A stretch of DNA of 64,000 bases from Delftia tsuruhatensis NBRC 16741 (GCF_001571325.1 NZ_BCTO01000014.1:1-64000); one strand, 5' to 3'; positions 35,358-44,500 are shown, numbered from the stretch's first letter. Numbers and translations are program-made. Notes: a model not told the origin generated them from the letters alone.

Positions 35358-35370
35358 GTTGTCGTACAAC
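35358..35370. promoter_or_regulatory. Operator 1 of the glucarate-island GntR regulator
   Basis: GTTGTCGTACAAC, a FadR-subfamily style palindrome in the gap between the divergent enolase gene and the GntR gene. The same 13 bases occur in reverse complement at 36312-36324. It overlaps a candidate -10 element (TACAAC) 18 bp after TTGACG (35341), so binding would repress the regulator and probably the divergent genes. Confidence 0.75.
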
Positions 35371-35381
35371 TTGGAGCGATT

Positions 35382-36170
35382 ATGATCAGCACCATGGAAA
35401 GTTCGGCAAAGGGATTTCCCGCATCACCCCCAACGATCGAGCTTCCCCTGCGAGGAAAGTCCGGTCGCAGCGGCCGCAATCTGGCCGCCCTGCTGTTCGA
35501 CGAGTTCGCGAGCAAGATCCGCAACGGCCTGCTGGCCGAAGGCGAGAAGCTGCCCACGGAATCGTCGCTGGTGCAGACCTACGAAGTCAGCCGCACCGTG
35601 GTGCGCGAGGCGCTGTCGCGCCTGCAGGCCTCGGGCCTGGTGGAGACGCGCCATGGCATAGGCACCTTCGTGCGCGCCGCCCAGCCCGCATCCACGCTGA
35701 TGCTCAATGCCGACGAGCTGACGGCCGCCGTGGACGTGATGGCCGTGCTGGAGCTGCGCATCAGCCTGGAGACCGAAAGCGCCGGCCTGGCCGCGCTGCG
35801 CCGCAGCCCCGAGCAGCTGCAGGGCATACGCACGGCGCTGCAGGCCTTCGAGATCGCCTTTGCGCGCGGCGAGGACACGGTGGCCCATGACCTGGCCTTC
35901 CACACCCAGATCGCCGAGGCCACGGGCAACCGCTACTTCGGCGACATCCTGCGCCACTTCGGCGCCCAGCTGATTCCGCGCACGCGCATCGCCTCCATCC
36001 ACCAGCCCCAGCGCGACCCCGACTACCTGCGCCGCGTCAACCGCGAGCATGAGGAAATCCTCGCCGCCATCGAGCGCCAGGACGCCGACTCGGCCCGCGC
36101 GGCCATGCGCATCCACCTGACCAACAGCCGCGAACGCCTGCGCCTGGCGCAAAAGACCAGCGCCGCCTGA
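35382..36170 (+). CDS. FadR/GntR-family regulator of the glucarate island
   Basis: 262 residues: a basic N-terminal tail, winged HTH at about 38-105 (EGEKLPTESSLVQTYEVSRTVVREALSRLQASGLVETRHGIG) and a FCD effector domain (ELRISLETESAGLAAL, AHDLAFHTQIAEATGNRYF, NREHEEILAAI). GGAG lies 6 nt before the ATG. Metal-binding His residues of FCD are visible. It sits between the two catabolic arms, and the same 13-bp palindrome precedes both, so it is probably the local repressor, released by glucarate or a dehydrated intermediate. Confidence 0.9.
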   Translation: MISTMESSAKGFPASPPTIELPLRGKSGRSGRNLAALLFDEFASKIRNGLLAEGEKLPTESSLVQTYEVSRTVVREALSRLQASGLVETRHGIGTFVRAAQPASTLMLNADELTAAVDVMAVLELRISLETESAGLAALRRSPEQLQGIRTALQAFEIAFARGEDTVAHDLAFHTQIAEATGNRYFGDILRHFGAQLIPRTRIASIHQPQRDPDYLRRVNREHEEILAAIERQDADSARAAMRIHLTNSRERLRLAQKTSAA

Positions 36171-36311
36171 CGTCTTCTGACGCCTTCTGGGCATCCTGGA
36201 CCGCCCTGCGCCCTGCGCCCTGCGGGACCGATGGCGCCGGCACAGGAATTCAGACAACCAAGGGAAAACCCTTTATCACGGCATGCATGTCTCGGTCGAA
36301 AATTCGCTCCA

Positions 36312-36324
36312 GTTGTACGACAAC
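36312..36324. promoter_or_regulatory. Operator 2 of the glucarate-island GntR regulator
   Basis: GTTGTACGACAAC, the exact reverse complement of the site at 35358-35370, 28 bp before the Bug-kdgD-Bug-dehydrogenase-gudD-ALDH gene series. It links transcription of that series to the FadR-type regulator. Confidence 0.75.
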
Positions 36325-36352
36325 TGACAACATAAAACCCGGAGACAAGAGC

Positions 36353-37330
36353 ATGACCCTGAGCCGAAAGCAATTCTTGCGCGCCGCTGGCGCCACCGCC
36401 CTCGTGGCCACCGGCGCCGGCGCGCTGGCCCAGAGCAACTGGCCCACGCGGCCGCTGCGCCTGGTGGTGCCCTACCCGCCGGGCGGCAGCTCGGACATCA
36501 TTGCGCGCGCCATCGGCCCGCTGCTGTCGGCGGAACTCAAGCAGCCCGTGGTCATCGAGAACAAGCCCGGCGCCAACGGCAACCTGGGCGCCGACATGGT
36601 GGCCAAGGCCCAGCCCGACGGCCACACGCTGATGCTGTGCGACCTGGGTGCGCTGGCCATCTCGCCCTCGCTCTACACCAAGCTGTCCTTCGACCTGTCC
36701 CGGGACCTGCGCGGCACCGCCATGCTGGCCTACTCGCCCCACCTGCTGGTGGTCCACCCCTCGGTGCCGGCCAACAACCTGCAGGAGCTGGTGGCCCTGT
36801 CCAAGAAGGAAGACCTGAGCTTTGCCGTCACCGCCACGGGCAGCGCCCCGCACCTGGCCGGCGTGGAACTGGCGCGCGCCACGGGCGCCCGCTGGGAATA
36901 CGTGCCCTACAAGGGCGGCGTGCAGTCCATCCAGGACACGGTGGCCGGCCAGACCCAGGTGCTGATGAACGGCATGCTGGCCACCTATCCCCATGTGCAA
37001 AGCGGCAAGCTCAAGCTGCTGGGACTGTCCAAGGGCACGCGCATGCCGCTGGCCGCCAACGTGCCCACCATCGCCGAGCAGGGCGTGCCCGGCTTCGAGA
37101 CCGGCACCTGGCAAGGCGTGGTCGTTCCCGCCAAGACGCCCGAGGCCGTGGTCCAGCGCCTGCATGAGGCCCTGATCACCGCCATCCGCTCGCCCGAGGT
37201 GCGCGCCCGCCTCACGGGCCAGGGCGCCGAGGTCGTGACCATGAACCCCGCCGAGACCGCGCGCTTCCTGGCCACCGAACGCCAGCGCTGGCAAAAAGTG
37301 GTTCAGACAGCCGGTTTGAAGCTCGACTGA
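36353..37330 (+). CDS. Bug (TctC-type) periplasmic receptor, glucarate operon
   Basis: 325 residues with an export signal ([20 protein letters not shown], cleavage near ALAQ) and Bug landmarks [52 protein letters not shown] and [25 protein letters not shown] precedes the ATG. First gene after operator 2 and 46 bp before kdgD, so a hexarate ligand is likely. Confidence 0.9.
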   Translation: MTLSRKQFLRAAGATALVATGAGALAQSNWPTRPLRLVVPYPPGGSSDIIARAIGPLLSAELKQPVVIENKPGANGNLGADMVAKAQPDGHTLMLCDLGALAISPSLYTKLSFDLSRDLRGTAMLAYSPHLLVVHPSVPANNLQELVALSKKEDLSFAVTATGSAPHLAGVELARATGARWEYVPYKGGVQSIQDTVAGQTQVLMNGMLATYPHVQSGKLKLLGLSKGTRMPLAANVPTIAEQGVPGFETGTWQGVVVPAKTPEAVVQRLHEALITAIRSPEVRARLTGQGAEVVTMNPAETARFLATERQRWQKVVQTAGLKLD

Positions 37331-37376
37331 TTCCACCCCTTTTTCTTTCTTCCCCACCCTTGTTCCCGAGAGCACC

Positions 37377-38288
37377 ATGACCCCCCAAGACCTCAAAGAC
37401 GTGATGAGTTCCGGCCTGCTGTCCTTCCCCGTGACGGACTTCGACAGCAACGGCAACTTCAATGCCAAGGGCTATGCGGCCCGCCTCGAATGGCTGGCCC
37501 CCTACGGCGCCAGCGCGCTGTTCGCGGCTGGCGGCACGGGCGAGTACTTCTCGCTGTACGGCGAGGAATACGGCCAGATCATCAAGACCGCCGTGGACAC
37601 CTGCCGCGGCAAGGTGCCCATCATCGCGGGCGCCGGTGGTCCCACGCGCACGGCCATTGCCCATGCCCAGGAAGCGGAGCGCCTGGGCGCCCACGGCGTC
37701 CTGCTGCTGCCCCACTACCTGACCGAAGCCGGCCAGGAAGGCCTGATCGCCCATGTGGAGCAGGTCTGCAAGAGCGTGAAGTTCGGCGTCATCGTCTACA
37801 ACCGCGACCGCACCCGCTTCACGCCCGAATCGCTGGCCATCCTGGCCGAGCGCTGCCCCAACCTGGTGGGCTTCAAGGACGGCATGGGCAACATCGAGAC
37901 CATGTCCTCCATCTTCATGACGATGGGCGACCGCTTCGCCTACCTGGGCGGCCTGCCCACGGCCGAGGTCTATGCGGCCGCCTACAAGGCCCTGGGCACG
38001 CCGGTGTACTCCTCGGCCGTCTTCAACTTCATCCCCAGGACGGCGATGGCGTTCTACGAAGCCGTGCGCACCGACGACATGGCCACGCAGCACAAGCTGC
38101 TCAAGGAATTCTTCATGCCCTACCTGAAGATCCGCAACCGCGTCGAAGGCTACGGCGTGAGCATCATCAAGGCCGGCGCCAAGCTGGTGGGCCACGACGC
38201 CGGCCCCGTGCGCGCCCCGCTGACGGACCTCAAGCCCTCCGAGCTGGAAGAGCTCAAGGCCCTGATCGACAAGCTCGGCCCCCAATAA
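37377..38288 (+). CDS. kdgD: 5-dehydro-4-deoxyglucarate dehydratase
   Basis: 303 residues of the DHDPS/NAL class I aldolase family. Schiff-base lysine K167 (GFKDGMG), catalytic tyrosine Y141 (IVYNRD), substrate loop [11 protein letters not shown] at 50-60, and KdgD-typical [16 protein letters not shown]. It decarboxylates and dehydrates 5-dehydro-4-deoxy-D-glucarate to 2-oxoglutarate semialdehyde, the central step that both glucarate and galactarate branches here feed. Highly confident given the flanking gudD, garD and semialdehyde dehydrogenase genes. Confidence 0.95.
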   Translation: MTPQDLKDVMSSGLLSFPVTDFDSNGNFNAKGYAARLEWLAPYGASALFAAGGTGEYFSLYGEEYGQIIKTAVDTCRGKVPIIAGAGGPTRTAIAHAQEAERLGAHGVLLLPHYLTEAGQEGLIAHVEQVCKSVKFGVIVYNRDRTRFTPESLAILAERCPNLVGFKDGMGNIETMSSIFMTMGDRFAYLGGLPTAEVYAAAYKALGTPVYSSAVFNFIPRTAMAFYEAVRTDDMATQHKLLKEFFMPYLKIRNRVEGYGVSIIKAGAKLVGHDAGPVRAPLTDLKPSELEELKALIDKLGPQ

Positions 38289-38346
38289 GCCACAAGACCG
38301 GGCGCAGGGGCCAGTCCGGCCCTTGCGCCCCCCAGGAGACAAGAAC

Positions 38347-39306
38347 ATGAAAAAGATTCTGATCGCGCTGGGTGCCGCACTGGCCCTCACGGCGCAGGCG
38401 GCCGGCAGCTTTCCGGACAAGGCCGTCAACATCATCGTGCCCTTCCCGGCTGGCGGCTCCACCGACACCGTGGCCCGCGCCATGGCCCTGAGCATGGGCG
38501 AGCAGCTGGGCAAGCCCTTCGTGGTGGAAAACCGCCCCGGCGCCACGGGCACCATCGGCGCGGGCGCCGTCAAGCGCGCACCGGCCGATGGCTACACCCT
38601 GCTGGTGGCCTCGCTGGGCCCCTTCGTGGTCACGCCGCACCTGGTCAAGAACGTGCCCTATGACGCAGGCAAGGACTTCGACTACATCACCATCCCCGTG
38701 CAGGCGCCCAACGTGCTCGTGGCCAGCCCCGCGCAGAAGGCCCGCACCGTGGCCGAGGTCATCGCCGCGCTCAAGGCCAACCCCGGCAAGATCAGTTTCG
38801 CGAGCTCGGGCAACGGCTCCTCGGACCATCTGTCGGCCGAGCTGTTCTGGCAGCAAAGCGGCACCGAAGGCATGCACGTTCCCTACAAGGGCGGCGCCCC
38901 GGCCATCACCGACCTGATCGGCGGCCAGGTGGACTTCTCGTTCCAGAACGTCAACGCCGTGCTGCCCCATCTGCGCAGCGGCAAGCTGCATGCGATCGCC
39001 GTGACCGGCAGCCAGCGCTCGCCCGTGCTGCCCGATGTGCCCACGCTGGCCGAGGCCGGCGTCAAGGGCGCCGAGGTCTATTCCTGGCAAGGACTGGCCG
39101 CACCCAAGGGCCTGCCCGCCGATGTGAAGGCCAAGCTGGCCAAGGCCGCCATCGCCTCCGTGCAGCAGCCCGACATCCGCAAGCGCTTCGTGGAGCAGGG
39201 CCTGGAGATCGTGGGCAACACGCCCGAGGAATTCACGCGCTACCAGGCCCAGGAATCGGAGCGCTGGAGGCAGCTCATCCAGACAAGAAAGATCACCGCT
39301 GATTGA
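38347..39306 (+). CDS. Bug (TctC-type) periplasmic receptor, glucarate operon
   Basis: 319 residues: short signal peptide (MKKILIALGAALALTAQAAG), VNIIVPFPAGGSTDTVAR, VENRPGATGTIGAGAV, HVPYKGGAPAITDLIGGQV, VPTLAEAGVKG. Second Bug receptor within the same operon, between kdgD and the 2-hydroxyacid dehydrogenase. Two receptors in one operon suggest distinct hexarate isomers or a paralogue pair; ligands are inferred. Confidence 0.9.
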   Translation: MKKILIALGAALALTAQAAGSFPDKAVNIIVPFPAGGSTDTVARAMALSMGEQLGKPFVVENRPGATGTIGAGAVKRAPADGYTLLVASLGPFVVTPHLVKNVPYDAGKDFDYITIPVQAPNVLVASPAQKARTVAEVIAALKANPGKISFASSGNGSSDHLSAELFWQQSGTEGMHVPYKGGAPAITDLIGGQVDFSFQNVNAVLPHLRSGKLHAIAVTGSQRSPVLPDVPTLAEAGVKGAEVYSWQGLAAPKGLPADVKAKLAKAAIASVQQPDIRKRFVEQGLEIVGNTPEEFTRYQAQESERWRQLIQTRKITAD

Positions 39307-39426
39307 GCTGGAAACAACGGGCCGGCCCCGGGGCCTTTGCCCGCCGGCCTTTGCCCGCTGGCCTGCGCACCGCAGGCCCTTTTCACCGGGGCTTGCAGCC
39401 CCTGCAAGTTCCAAGGATTCCAAGGC

Positions 39427-40416
39427 ATGGCGACCTCCCGTCCACGCGTTCTCCAGTTCGGCAAGATGCCGCTGCCCCAGCTCGATGCCGAGCTGGCCCA
39501 GGCCTATGAGGTGACGCTGCTGTCCGAGCAGCCCGACCGCGAGCGCTTTCTCGCCGAGCACGGCGCGCAGTTCGAATACCTGGTCACCTCGGCCGCCATG
39601 GGCGTACCCGCGAGCGTGGTGCAGGCCCTGCCCAGGCTGCGCTTCGTGAGCAGTTTCGGCGTGGGCTTTGACGCGCTGGACCGCGAGTCCCTGCTGCGCC
39701 AGGGCGTCCGCGTGGGCTACACGCCCGGCGTGCTGGACGACTGCGTGGCCGACATGGCCTTCGCCCTGCTGCTGGACGCCGCGCGTGGCCTGAGCGAGTC
39801 CGACCGCTTCGTGCGCCGGGGCGACTGGAGCCAGGGCCGCTTCGGCATCCGCACGCGTGCCAGCGGCAAGCGCCTGGGCATCTTCGGCATGGGCCGCATC
39901 GGCTCCACCGTGGCGCGCCGCGCGGCCGGCTTCGACATGGAGGTGGCCTATCACAACCGCCGCCCGGTCGAGGGATCGCCCCACCTCTACCAGCCCTCGC
40001 TGCTGGAGCTGGCGCGCTGGGCCGACTTCCTCGTCATCACGGCCGCAGGCGGCGACGGCACGCAGCACCTGGTCAACGCCGAGGTGCTGGACGCTCTGGG
40101 CCCGCAGGGCTTTCTGATCAACGTGGCGCGCGGCAGCGTGGTCGACGAGGCCGCACTGGTCCAGGCCCTGCAGCAGGGCCGCATCGCAGGCGCGGGCCTG
40201 GATGTGTTCGAGGACGAGCCACGCCCCCATGCCGAGCTGCTGTCGCAGGACAACGTGGTGCTTGCGCCCCACATCGCCAGCGGCACGCATGAAACCCGCC
40301 GCGCCATGGCCGACCTCGTGCTGCGCAACCTGGCGCAATTCATCGCCACGGGCCGGCCCGAGGCCGAGGTGCCCTGGTCGGCCGCGCAGCAGCCGGCCAC
40401 CGCCGCCACCGCATAG
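39427..40416 (+). CDS. D-isomer-specific 2-hydroxyacid dehydrogenase (GhrB/hydroxypyruvate reductase-like)
   Basis: 329 residues: [16 protein letters not shown]-binding [17 protein letters not shown] near residue 155, [14 protein letters not shown] with the catalytic Arg, [14 protein letters not shown] with Glu, and the His in [17 protein letters not shown] after the second strand indicates NADP preference. It reduces glyoxylate, hydroxypyruvate or a similar 2-oxoacid. Within the glucarate operon it could process a side product; there is no fixed role in the standard KdgD pathway. Confidence 0.88.
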   Translation: MATSRPRVLQFGKMPLPQLDAELAQAYEVTLLSEQPDRERFLAEHGAQFEYLVTSAAMGVPASVVQALPRLRFVSSFGVGFDALDRESLLRQGVRVGYTPGVLDDCVADMAFALLLDAARGLSESDRFVRRGDWSQGRFGIRTRASGKRLGIFGMGRIGSTVARRAAGFDMEVAYHNRRPVEGSPHLYQPSLLELARWADFLVITAAGGDGTQHLVNAEVLDALGPQGFLINVARGSVVDEAALVQALQQGRIAGAGLDVFEDEPRPHAELLSQDNVVLAPHIASGTHETRRAMADLVLRNLAQFIATGRPEAEVPWSAAQQPATAATA

Positions 40417-40460
40417 CCCTTTTTTTCCCAGAGACCGATCCAACGATCCAAGAGCACGCC

Positions 40461-41798
40461 ATGTCCTCCACCCCGACCATCACCGAGATCGAAGTCATTC
40501 CCGTCGCCGGCCGCGACGGCATGCTCATGAACCTCAGCGGCGCGCATGCGCCCTACTTCACGCGCAACATCGTGCTCATCCACGACAGCGCGGGCCACAC
40601 CGGTGTGGGCGAGGTGCCTGGCGGCGAAGGCATACGCCAGGCGCTGGAGGACAGCAAGGCCCTGCTCATCGGCCAGTCCGTGGGCAACCACCTGAAGCTG
40701 CTGCAGAACCTGCAGCAGGCCCTGGCCGGCCGCGACACGGGCGGGCGCGGCCTGCAGACCTTCGATCTGCGCATTGCCGTGCATGCCGTCACCGCCGTGG
40801 AGTCGGCCCTGCTGGACCTGCTGGGCCAGCACCTGGGCGTGCCCGTGGCGGCCCTGCTGGGCGAAGGCCAGCAGCGCGACCGCGTGGAGATGCTGGGCTA
40901 CCTGTTCTTCACCGGCCCCACCGACAGGACCGACCTGCCCTACGTCCAGCCCGGCGAAGACCAAAGCGGCAGCGACGACTGGACGCAGGTGCGCCACATG
41001 ACCGCCATGGACCCGGCCGCCATCGTGCGCCAGGCCGAGGCGGCGCACGCGCGCTACGGCTTCAACGACTTCAAGCTCAAGGGCGGCGTGCTGGCCGGCG
41101 AGCAGGAAGTGGAGGCCGTCACCGCGCTGGCCAGGCGCTTCCCGCAGGCGCGCGTCACGCTGGACCCCAACGGCGGCTGGCTGCTCAAGGACGCCATCCG
41201 CCTCATGCGCGACATGCACGGCGTGCTCGCCTATGCCGAAGACCCCTGCGGCGCCGAGAACGGCTTCTCGGGCCGCGAAGTCATGGCCGAATTCCGCCGC
41301 GCCACCGGCCTGCCCACGGCCACCAACATGATCGCCACCGACTGGCGCCAGATGGTGCATGCGCTGTCGCTGCAGTCCGTGGACATCCCGCTGGCCGACC
41401 CGCATTTCTGGACCATGGCCGGCTCCGTGCGCGTGGGCCAGACCTGCCGCGACTGGGGCCTGACCTGGGGCTCGCACTCCAACAACCACTTCGACATCTC
41501 GCTGGCCATGTTCACCCATGTGGCCGCCGCCGTGCCCGGCAAGGTCACGGCCATCGACACGCACTGGATCTGGCAGGACGGCCAGTACCTCACCCAGAAC
41601 CCGCTGCAGATCAAGGGCGGCTTCGTCGAGGTGCCCAAGACCCCGGGCCTGGGCGTCACCGTGGACCGCGCCGCGCTGCAGCGCGCCAACGCCCTGTACC
41701 TGGAGCAAGGCCTGGGCGCGCGCAATGACGCCATGGCCATGCAGTACCTGATTCCCGGCTGGACCTTCGACAACAAGCGCCCCTGCATGGTCCGCTGA
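40461..41798 (+). CDS. gudD: Glucarate dehydratase
   Basis: 445 residues, the same length as E. coli GudD. Canonical sequence: [12 protein letters not shown] (K-x-K), [57 protein letters not shown] (catalytic His) and the family C-terminus [18 protein letters not shown]. It dehydrates D-glucarate or L-idarate to 5-dehydro-4-deoxyglucarate for KdgD. It lies 44 bp after the 2-hydroxyacid dehydrogenase and 36 bp before the semialdehyde dehydrogenase. Confidence 0.96.
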   Translation: MSSTPTITEIEVIPVAGRDGMLMNLSGAHAPYFTRNIVLIHDSAGHTGVGEVPGGEGIRQALEDSKALLIGQSVGNHLKLLQNLQQALAGRDTGGRGLQTFDLRIAVHAVTAVESALLDLLGQHLGVPVAALLGEGQQRDRVEMLGYLFFTGPTDRTDLPYVQPGEDQSGSDDWTQVRHMTAMDPAAIVRQAEAAHARYGFNDFKLKGGVLAGEQEVEAVTALARRFPQARVTLDPNGGWLLKDAIRLMRDMHGVLAYAEDPCGAENGFSGREVMAEFRRATGLPTATNMIATDWRQMVHALSLQSVDIPLADPHFWTMAGSVRVGQTCRDWGLTWGSHSNNHFDISLAMFTHVAAAVPGKVTAIDTHWIWQDGQYLTQNPLQIKGGFVEVPKTPGLGVTVDRAALQRANALYLEQGLGARNDAMAMQYLIPGWTFDNKRPCMVR

Positions 41799-41834
41799 CC
41801 CCTTCCTTCCGTTACCCCTTTCCCGGAGCACCTC

Positions 41835-43283
41835 ATGTCCCGCTACGACAACCTAATCAACGGCCAATGGAAGGCCGCCGACGGCTACAGCGCCAACACC
41901 AACCCCAGCGACCTGTCCGATGTGATCGGCGAGTACGCCCAGGGCAATGCCGCCGATGTGGAAGCCGCCATCGCCGCGGCGGCCGCGGCCTTTCCCGCCT
42001 GGAGCACCTCGGGCATCCAGGCCCGCCACGACGCCCTGGACAGGATCGGCAACGAAATCCTGGCCCGCAAGGAAGAGCTGGGCGACCTGCTGGCGCGCGA
42101 GGAAGGCAAGACCCGCCCCGAAGCCATTGGCGAAGTCGGCCGCGCAGGCCAGATCTTCAAGTTCTTCGCGGGTGAATGCCTGCGCCTGGCCGGCGAGACC
42201 CTGCCCTCCGTGCGCCCCGGCATCGGCGTGGAAATCACGCGCGAGCCCGTCGGCGTGGTGGGCCTGATCACGCCGTGGAACTTCCCCATCGCCATTCCCG
42301 CCTGGAAGATCGCCCCGGCCCTGGCCTTCGGCAACTGCGTAGTTCTGAAGCCTGCCGACCTCGTGCCCGGCAGCGCCTGGGCGCTGGCCGACATCATTCA
42401 CCGCTCGGGCATTCCGGCCGGTGTCTTCAACCTCGTCATGGGCCCGGGCCGTGTCATCGGTGATGCCCTGGTGCGCCATAGCGACGTGGCCGCCATCAGC
42501 TTCACCGGCTCCGTCGGCGTGGGCCGCGGCATTGCCCGCGCCTGCGTGGAAAGCGGCAAGAAGGTGCAGCTGGAGATGGGCGGCAAGAACCCGCAGATCG
42601 TGCTGGACGACGCCGACCTCACCCAGGCCGTGGAGCTGTCCGCGCAAAGCGGCTTCTACTCCACCGGCCAGCGCTGCACGGCATCGAGCCGCCTCATCGT
42701 CACCGACAGGATCTACCCCGCCTTCATCGAGGCCCTGCAGGCCCGCATGGCCAGGATCAAGGTGGGCGACGCCCGCGCCGCAGGCACCGACATGGGCCCC
42801 GTGGTCAGCCAGGCCCAGCTGGAGCAGGACCTGAGCTACGTGGAAATCGCCAAGGCCGAAGGCGCCGTGCTGGCTGCGGGCGGCGCAGCCGCCGCCTGCC
42901 ACACCGGCAGCGGCAACAAGGGCTACTACATGGCGCCCACCCTGTTCGTGGACACCCAGGCCGCCATGCGCATCAACCGCGAGGAAGTCTTCGGCCCCGT
43001 GGCCAGCGTCATCCGCGTCAAGGACTACGAGGAAGCCCTGGCCGTGGCCAACGGCACGCCCTTCGGCCTGGCCGCAGGCATTGCCACCACCAGCCTCAAG
43101 CACGCCACCCACTTCAAGCGCCACAGCCAGGCCGGCATGGTCATGGTCAACCTGCCCACGGCCGGCGTGGACTACCACGTGCCCTTCGGCGGCCGCAAGG
43201 GCAGCAGCTACGGCCCGCGCGAACAGGGCCGCTATGCGCAGGAGTTCTATACGACGGTGAAGACCGCCTACACGCTGGCCTGA
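41835..43283 (+). CDS. 2-oxoglutarate (alpha-ketoglutarate) semialdehyde dehydrogenase, ALDH family
   Basis: 482 residues. Catalytic N149 (TPWNFP), general base E247 (LEMGGK) and nucleophile C281 (GQRCTASS); NAD(P) site FTGSVGVG. The late FGGRKGSSYGPREQG loop and overall length are typical of KGSADH in glucarate and pentose pathways. It oxidises the KdgD product to 2-oxoglutarate, completing the route to the TCA cycle. Last gene of the operon; a strong terminator follows. Confidence 0.92.
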   Translation: MSRYDNLINGQWKAADGYSANTNPSDLSDVIGEYAQGNAADVEAAIAAAAAAFPAWSTSGIQARHDALDRIGNEILARKEELGDLLAREEGKTRPEAIGEVGRAGQIFKFFAGECLRLAGETLPSVRPGIGVEITREPVGVVGLITPWNFPIAIPAWKIAPALAFGNCVVLKPADLVPGSAWALADIIHRSGIPAGVFNLVMGPGRVIGDALVRHSDVAAISFTGSVGVGRGIARACVESGKKVQLEMGGKNPQIVLDDADLTQAVELSAQSGFYSTGQRCTASSRLIVTDRIYPAFIEALQARMARIKVGDARAAGTDMGPVVSQAQLEQDLSYVEIAKAEGAVLAAGGAAAACHTGSGNKGYYMAPTLFVDTQAAMRINREEVFGPVASVIRVKDYEEALAVANGTPFGLAAGIATTSLKHATHFKRHSQAGMVMVNLPTAGVDYHVPFGGRKGSSYGPREQGRYAQEFYTTVKTAYTLA

Positions 43284-43301
43284 ACAGCATCCGGCTGACG
43301 A

Positions 43302-43330
43302 GAAAAAAGCACCTTTCGAGGTGCTTTTTC
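43302..43330 (+). terminator. Rho-independent terminator of the glucarate operon
   Basis: AAAAAAGCACCT, TTCG loop region, AGGTGCTTTTT: an 11-to-12 bp stem with flanking A and T runs. It closes the operon after the semialdehyde dehydrogenase. Confidence 0.9.
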
Positions 43331-43387
43331 ATTGGGCGGATTCCGGGAGTCAACAGCCCGGGGCGCCCTGGCAAGCGGACCAGCGAA

Positions 43388-43702
43388 TCAGCGCTGGAAC
43401 GCCACCGCAGCAGCCGCCATTCGCCGCAGATACGCCGGGTCTTCCTGCAGGCAATGCACGTGGTTGACCTCGTCCTCCACCAGTTCCTCCATCCGCTGCG
43501 CAGCCCCGCAAATGGCCTGCAGCGCATTGGCCACCACCTCCAGATTGCGGTAGCCCTCGGGCCGCTCCAGCCAAGCCAGCGCCAGCTGGCCCAGCGAGTA
43601 CACCTCGCTGCTGCCCTGCAGCGTCAGCCGGCCGATTTCGGTCACGGCATGGCTCAACTGCTGCGGCGTGGGCTGGGTCAGGGTTGTGGAAGCGGTATTC
43701 AT
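43388..43702 (-). CDS. Uncharacterised 104-residue protein, translationally coupled to a short upstream ORF
   Basis: 104 residues, mostly helical by composition (LGQLALAWLERPEGYRNLEVVANALQ region, then QRMEELVEDEVNHVHCLQED). No signal peptide or TM segment. I do not recognise the family. Its ATG overlaps the stop of a 27-codon ORF (ATGA, 43699-43702), and a structured RNA resembling C4 antisense RNA lies upstream of that. This layout matches the C4-icd-ant arrangement of phages P1/P7, where translation of the short frame is needed for the next gene. Phage or satellite origin is suspected. Confidence 0.65.
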   Translation of the reverse strand: MNTASTTLTQPTPQQLSHAVTEIGRLTLQGSSEVYSLGQLALAWLERPEGYRNLEVVANALQAICGAAQRMEELVEDEVNHVHCLQEDPAYLRRMAAAAVAFQR

Positions 43703-43782
43703 GGCGCGACCTCTCTCACGGCAGGCACGCCTGGACTGCGCGCACACTGGATGGAGAAGGCCGAGAGAAAAACGGCGTACAT
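43699..43782 (-). CDS. 27-codon leader ORF (icd-like position)
   Basis: A short frame beginning MYAVFLSAFSIQCARS and ending with TGA that overlaps the next ATG. AAGGAG (43792-43797) lies 9 nt before its ATG, a better ribosome site than that of the following gene. Its leader contains GGTCGGTGGG (minus strand, 43819-43810), which can pair with a loop-closing arm of the upstream structured RNA. Probably a regulatory leader peptide rather than an enzyme; actual translation is inferred. Confidence 0.5.
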   Translation of the reverse strand: MYAVFLSAFSIQCARSPGVPAVREVAP

Positions 43783-43842
43783 GGTTTCGTGCTCCTTGCT
43801 GAGATCGAACCCACCGACCCGTGTTCTTACGCACAGACAGGT

Positions 43843-43910
43843 GGACGGGATGTTAAGAACACAGAGCAAGCCGTGCGGACGCCCTTGCGGGTAGCCCCAT
43901 CCCGCCCAAA
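43843..43910 (-). ncRNA. C4-antisense-RNA-like structured element, copy 1
   Basis: On the minus strand, arms GGGCGGGAT (43907-43899) and ATCCCGTCC (43851-43843) close a structure with an inner CCC-GCAA-GGG hairpin (GNRA loop) and a second small hairpin. The 3' arm region UCCACCUGUC can pair at 9 of 10 positions (three wobble) with GGUCGGUGGG just upstream of the short ORF's ribosome site. Copy 2 preserves the stems and changes the loop to GUGA. It resembles C4 antisense RNA; family membership needs a covariance search. Confidence 0.5.
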
Positions 43911-44128
43911 ACCGCATGGACGAGCGGGCGCTATGCCCACTCTTTCCGAGTGATCAGACGTGACAAGGCCTCGCTAACGGGGAGGCAGCGCCGCTTACTC
44001 TAAAGGTGTTCTTACGCACCAGCCCCTGAACAGGGGGCCGCCGCAATGATAGAGGCATTCAGGAACGCAAGCGCCCCGAAGCCCCAGGCCGAGCGCAGCG
44101 AAGGCCCGGCCCCCCCCGTATGTCAGCG

Positions 44129-44351
44129 CCTGCGCCGTGGCGGTTGCGGGGTTGCAGTCCTGCCGAAGGACAGGACTGCTTCGTCACCTGACTCGCCGTG
44201 ATTGTTTGAACGTAGCTCGCAGAGCGAAGTGAGTTTCACGGCGAACCCCGCAACCGCCACGGCGCAGGTTGCCCCGCAGCGAAGCGAAGGGGTCGCGGAC
44301 ATCCGGGCGCTTTTCTTTGCTCACTTTCTTGTAGCGAGACAAGAAAGTGAG
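44129..44351. repeat. Nested perfect inverted repeats
   Basis: A perfect 25-bp inverted repeat (44129-44153 with 44244-44268) encloses a second hairpin, GCAGTCCTG (44154-44162) with CAGGACTGC (44171-44179). Further right is a perfect 13-bp inverted repeat, CTCACTTTCTTGT (44320-44332) with its complement at 44339-44351. These look like extragenic palindromic elements, possibly mobile, rather than a simple terminator. Confidence 0.75.
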
Positions 44352-44433
44352 TCGGCCGCCGGGCCGAAACCCGGCCTCGAAAAACAACCACCCGGCAGGG
44401 GCAAAAAATGCACCTAAGCCAAAAGCAAACAAG

Positions 44434-44500
44434 GTGGGCGGGAGTCAAGACCATGTGCAAGGCATGCGGACGCCCTCACGGGTAGCCCCATCCCGCCCCA
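44434..44500 (-). ncRNA. C4-antisense-RNA-like structured element, copy 2
   Basis: Minus-strand arms GGGCGGGA (44498-44491) and TCCCGCCC (44443-44436) pair perfectly, with inner hairpin CCC-GUGA-GGG. It matches copy 1 over the 5' half (GGGGCTACCC... AGGGCGTCCGCA) but has a different 3' half. Downstream on the same strand is repeat-rich DNA with only doubtful short frames, so its target gene may have decayed. Confidence 0.5.

Noticed and set aside
38254-40443. A 729-codon open frame on the minus strand
   Set aside because: It is antisense to kdgD, a Bug receptor and a dehydrogenase with full motifs; its His/Gln/Gly/Ala-rich translation is typical of a GC-bias shadow frame.
43821-44019. GTGTTCTTACGCAC repeats as a CRISPR or att-site pair
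   Set aside because: Only two direct copies 185 bp apart with no regular spacers and no integrase nearby; noted as a repeat only.
44184-44432. Short minus-strand frames in the repeat patch that look like small proteins
   Set aside because: They translate the inverted repeats, start at TTG or lack a ribosome site, and resemble PPGR-type translated repeats rather than a family.
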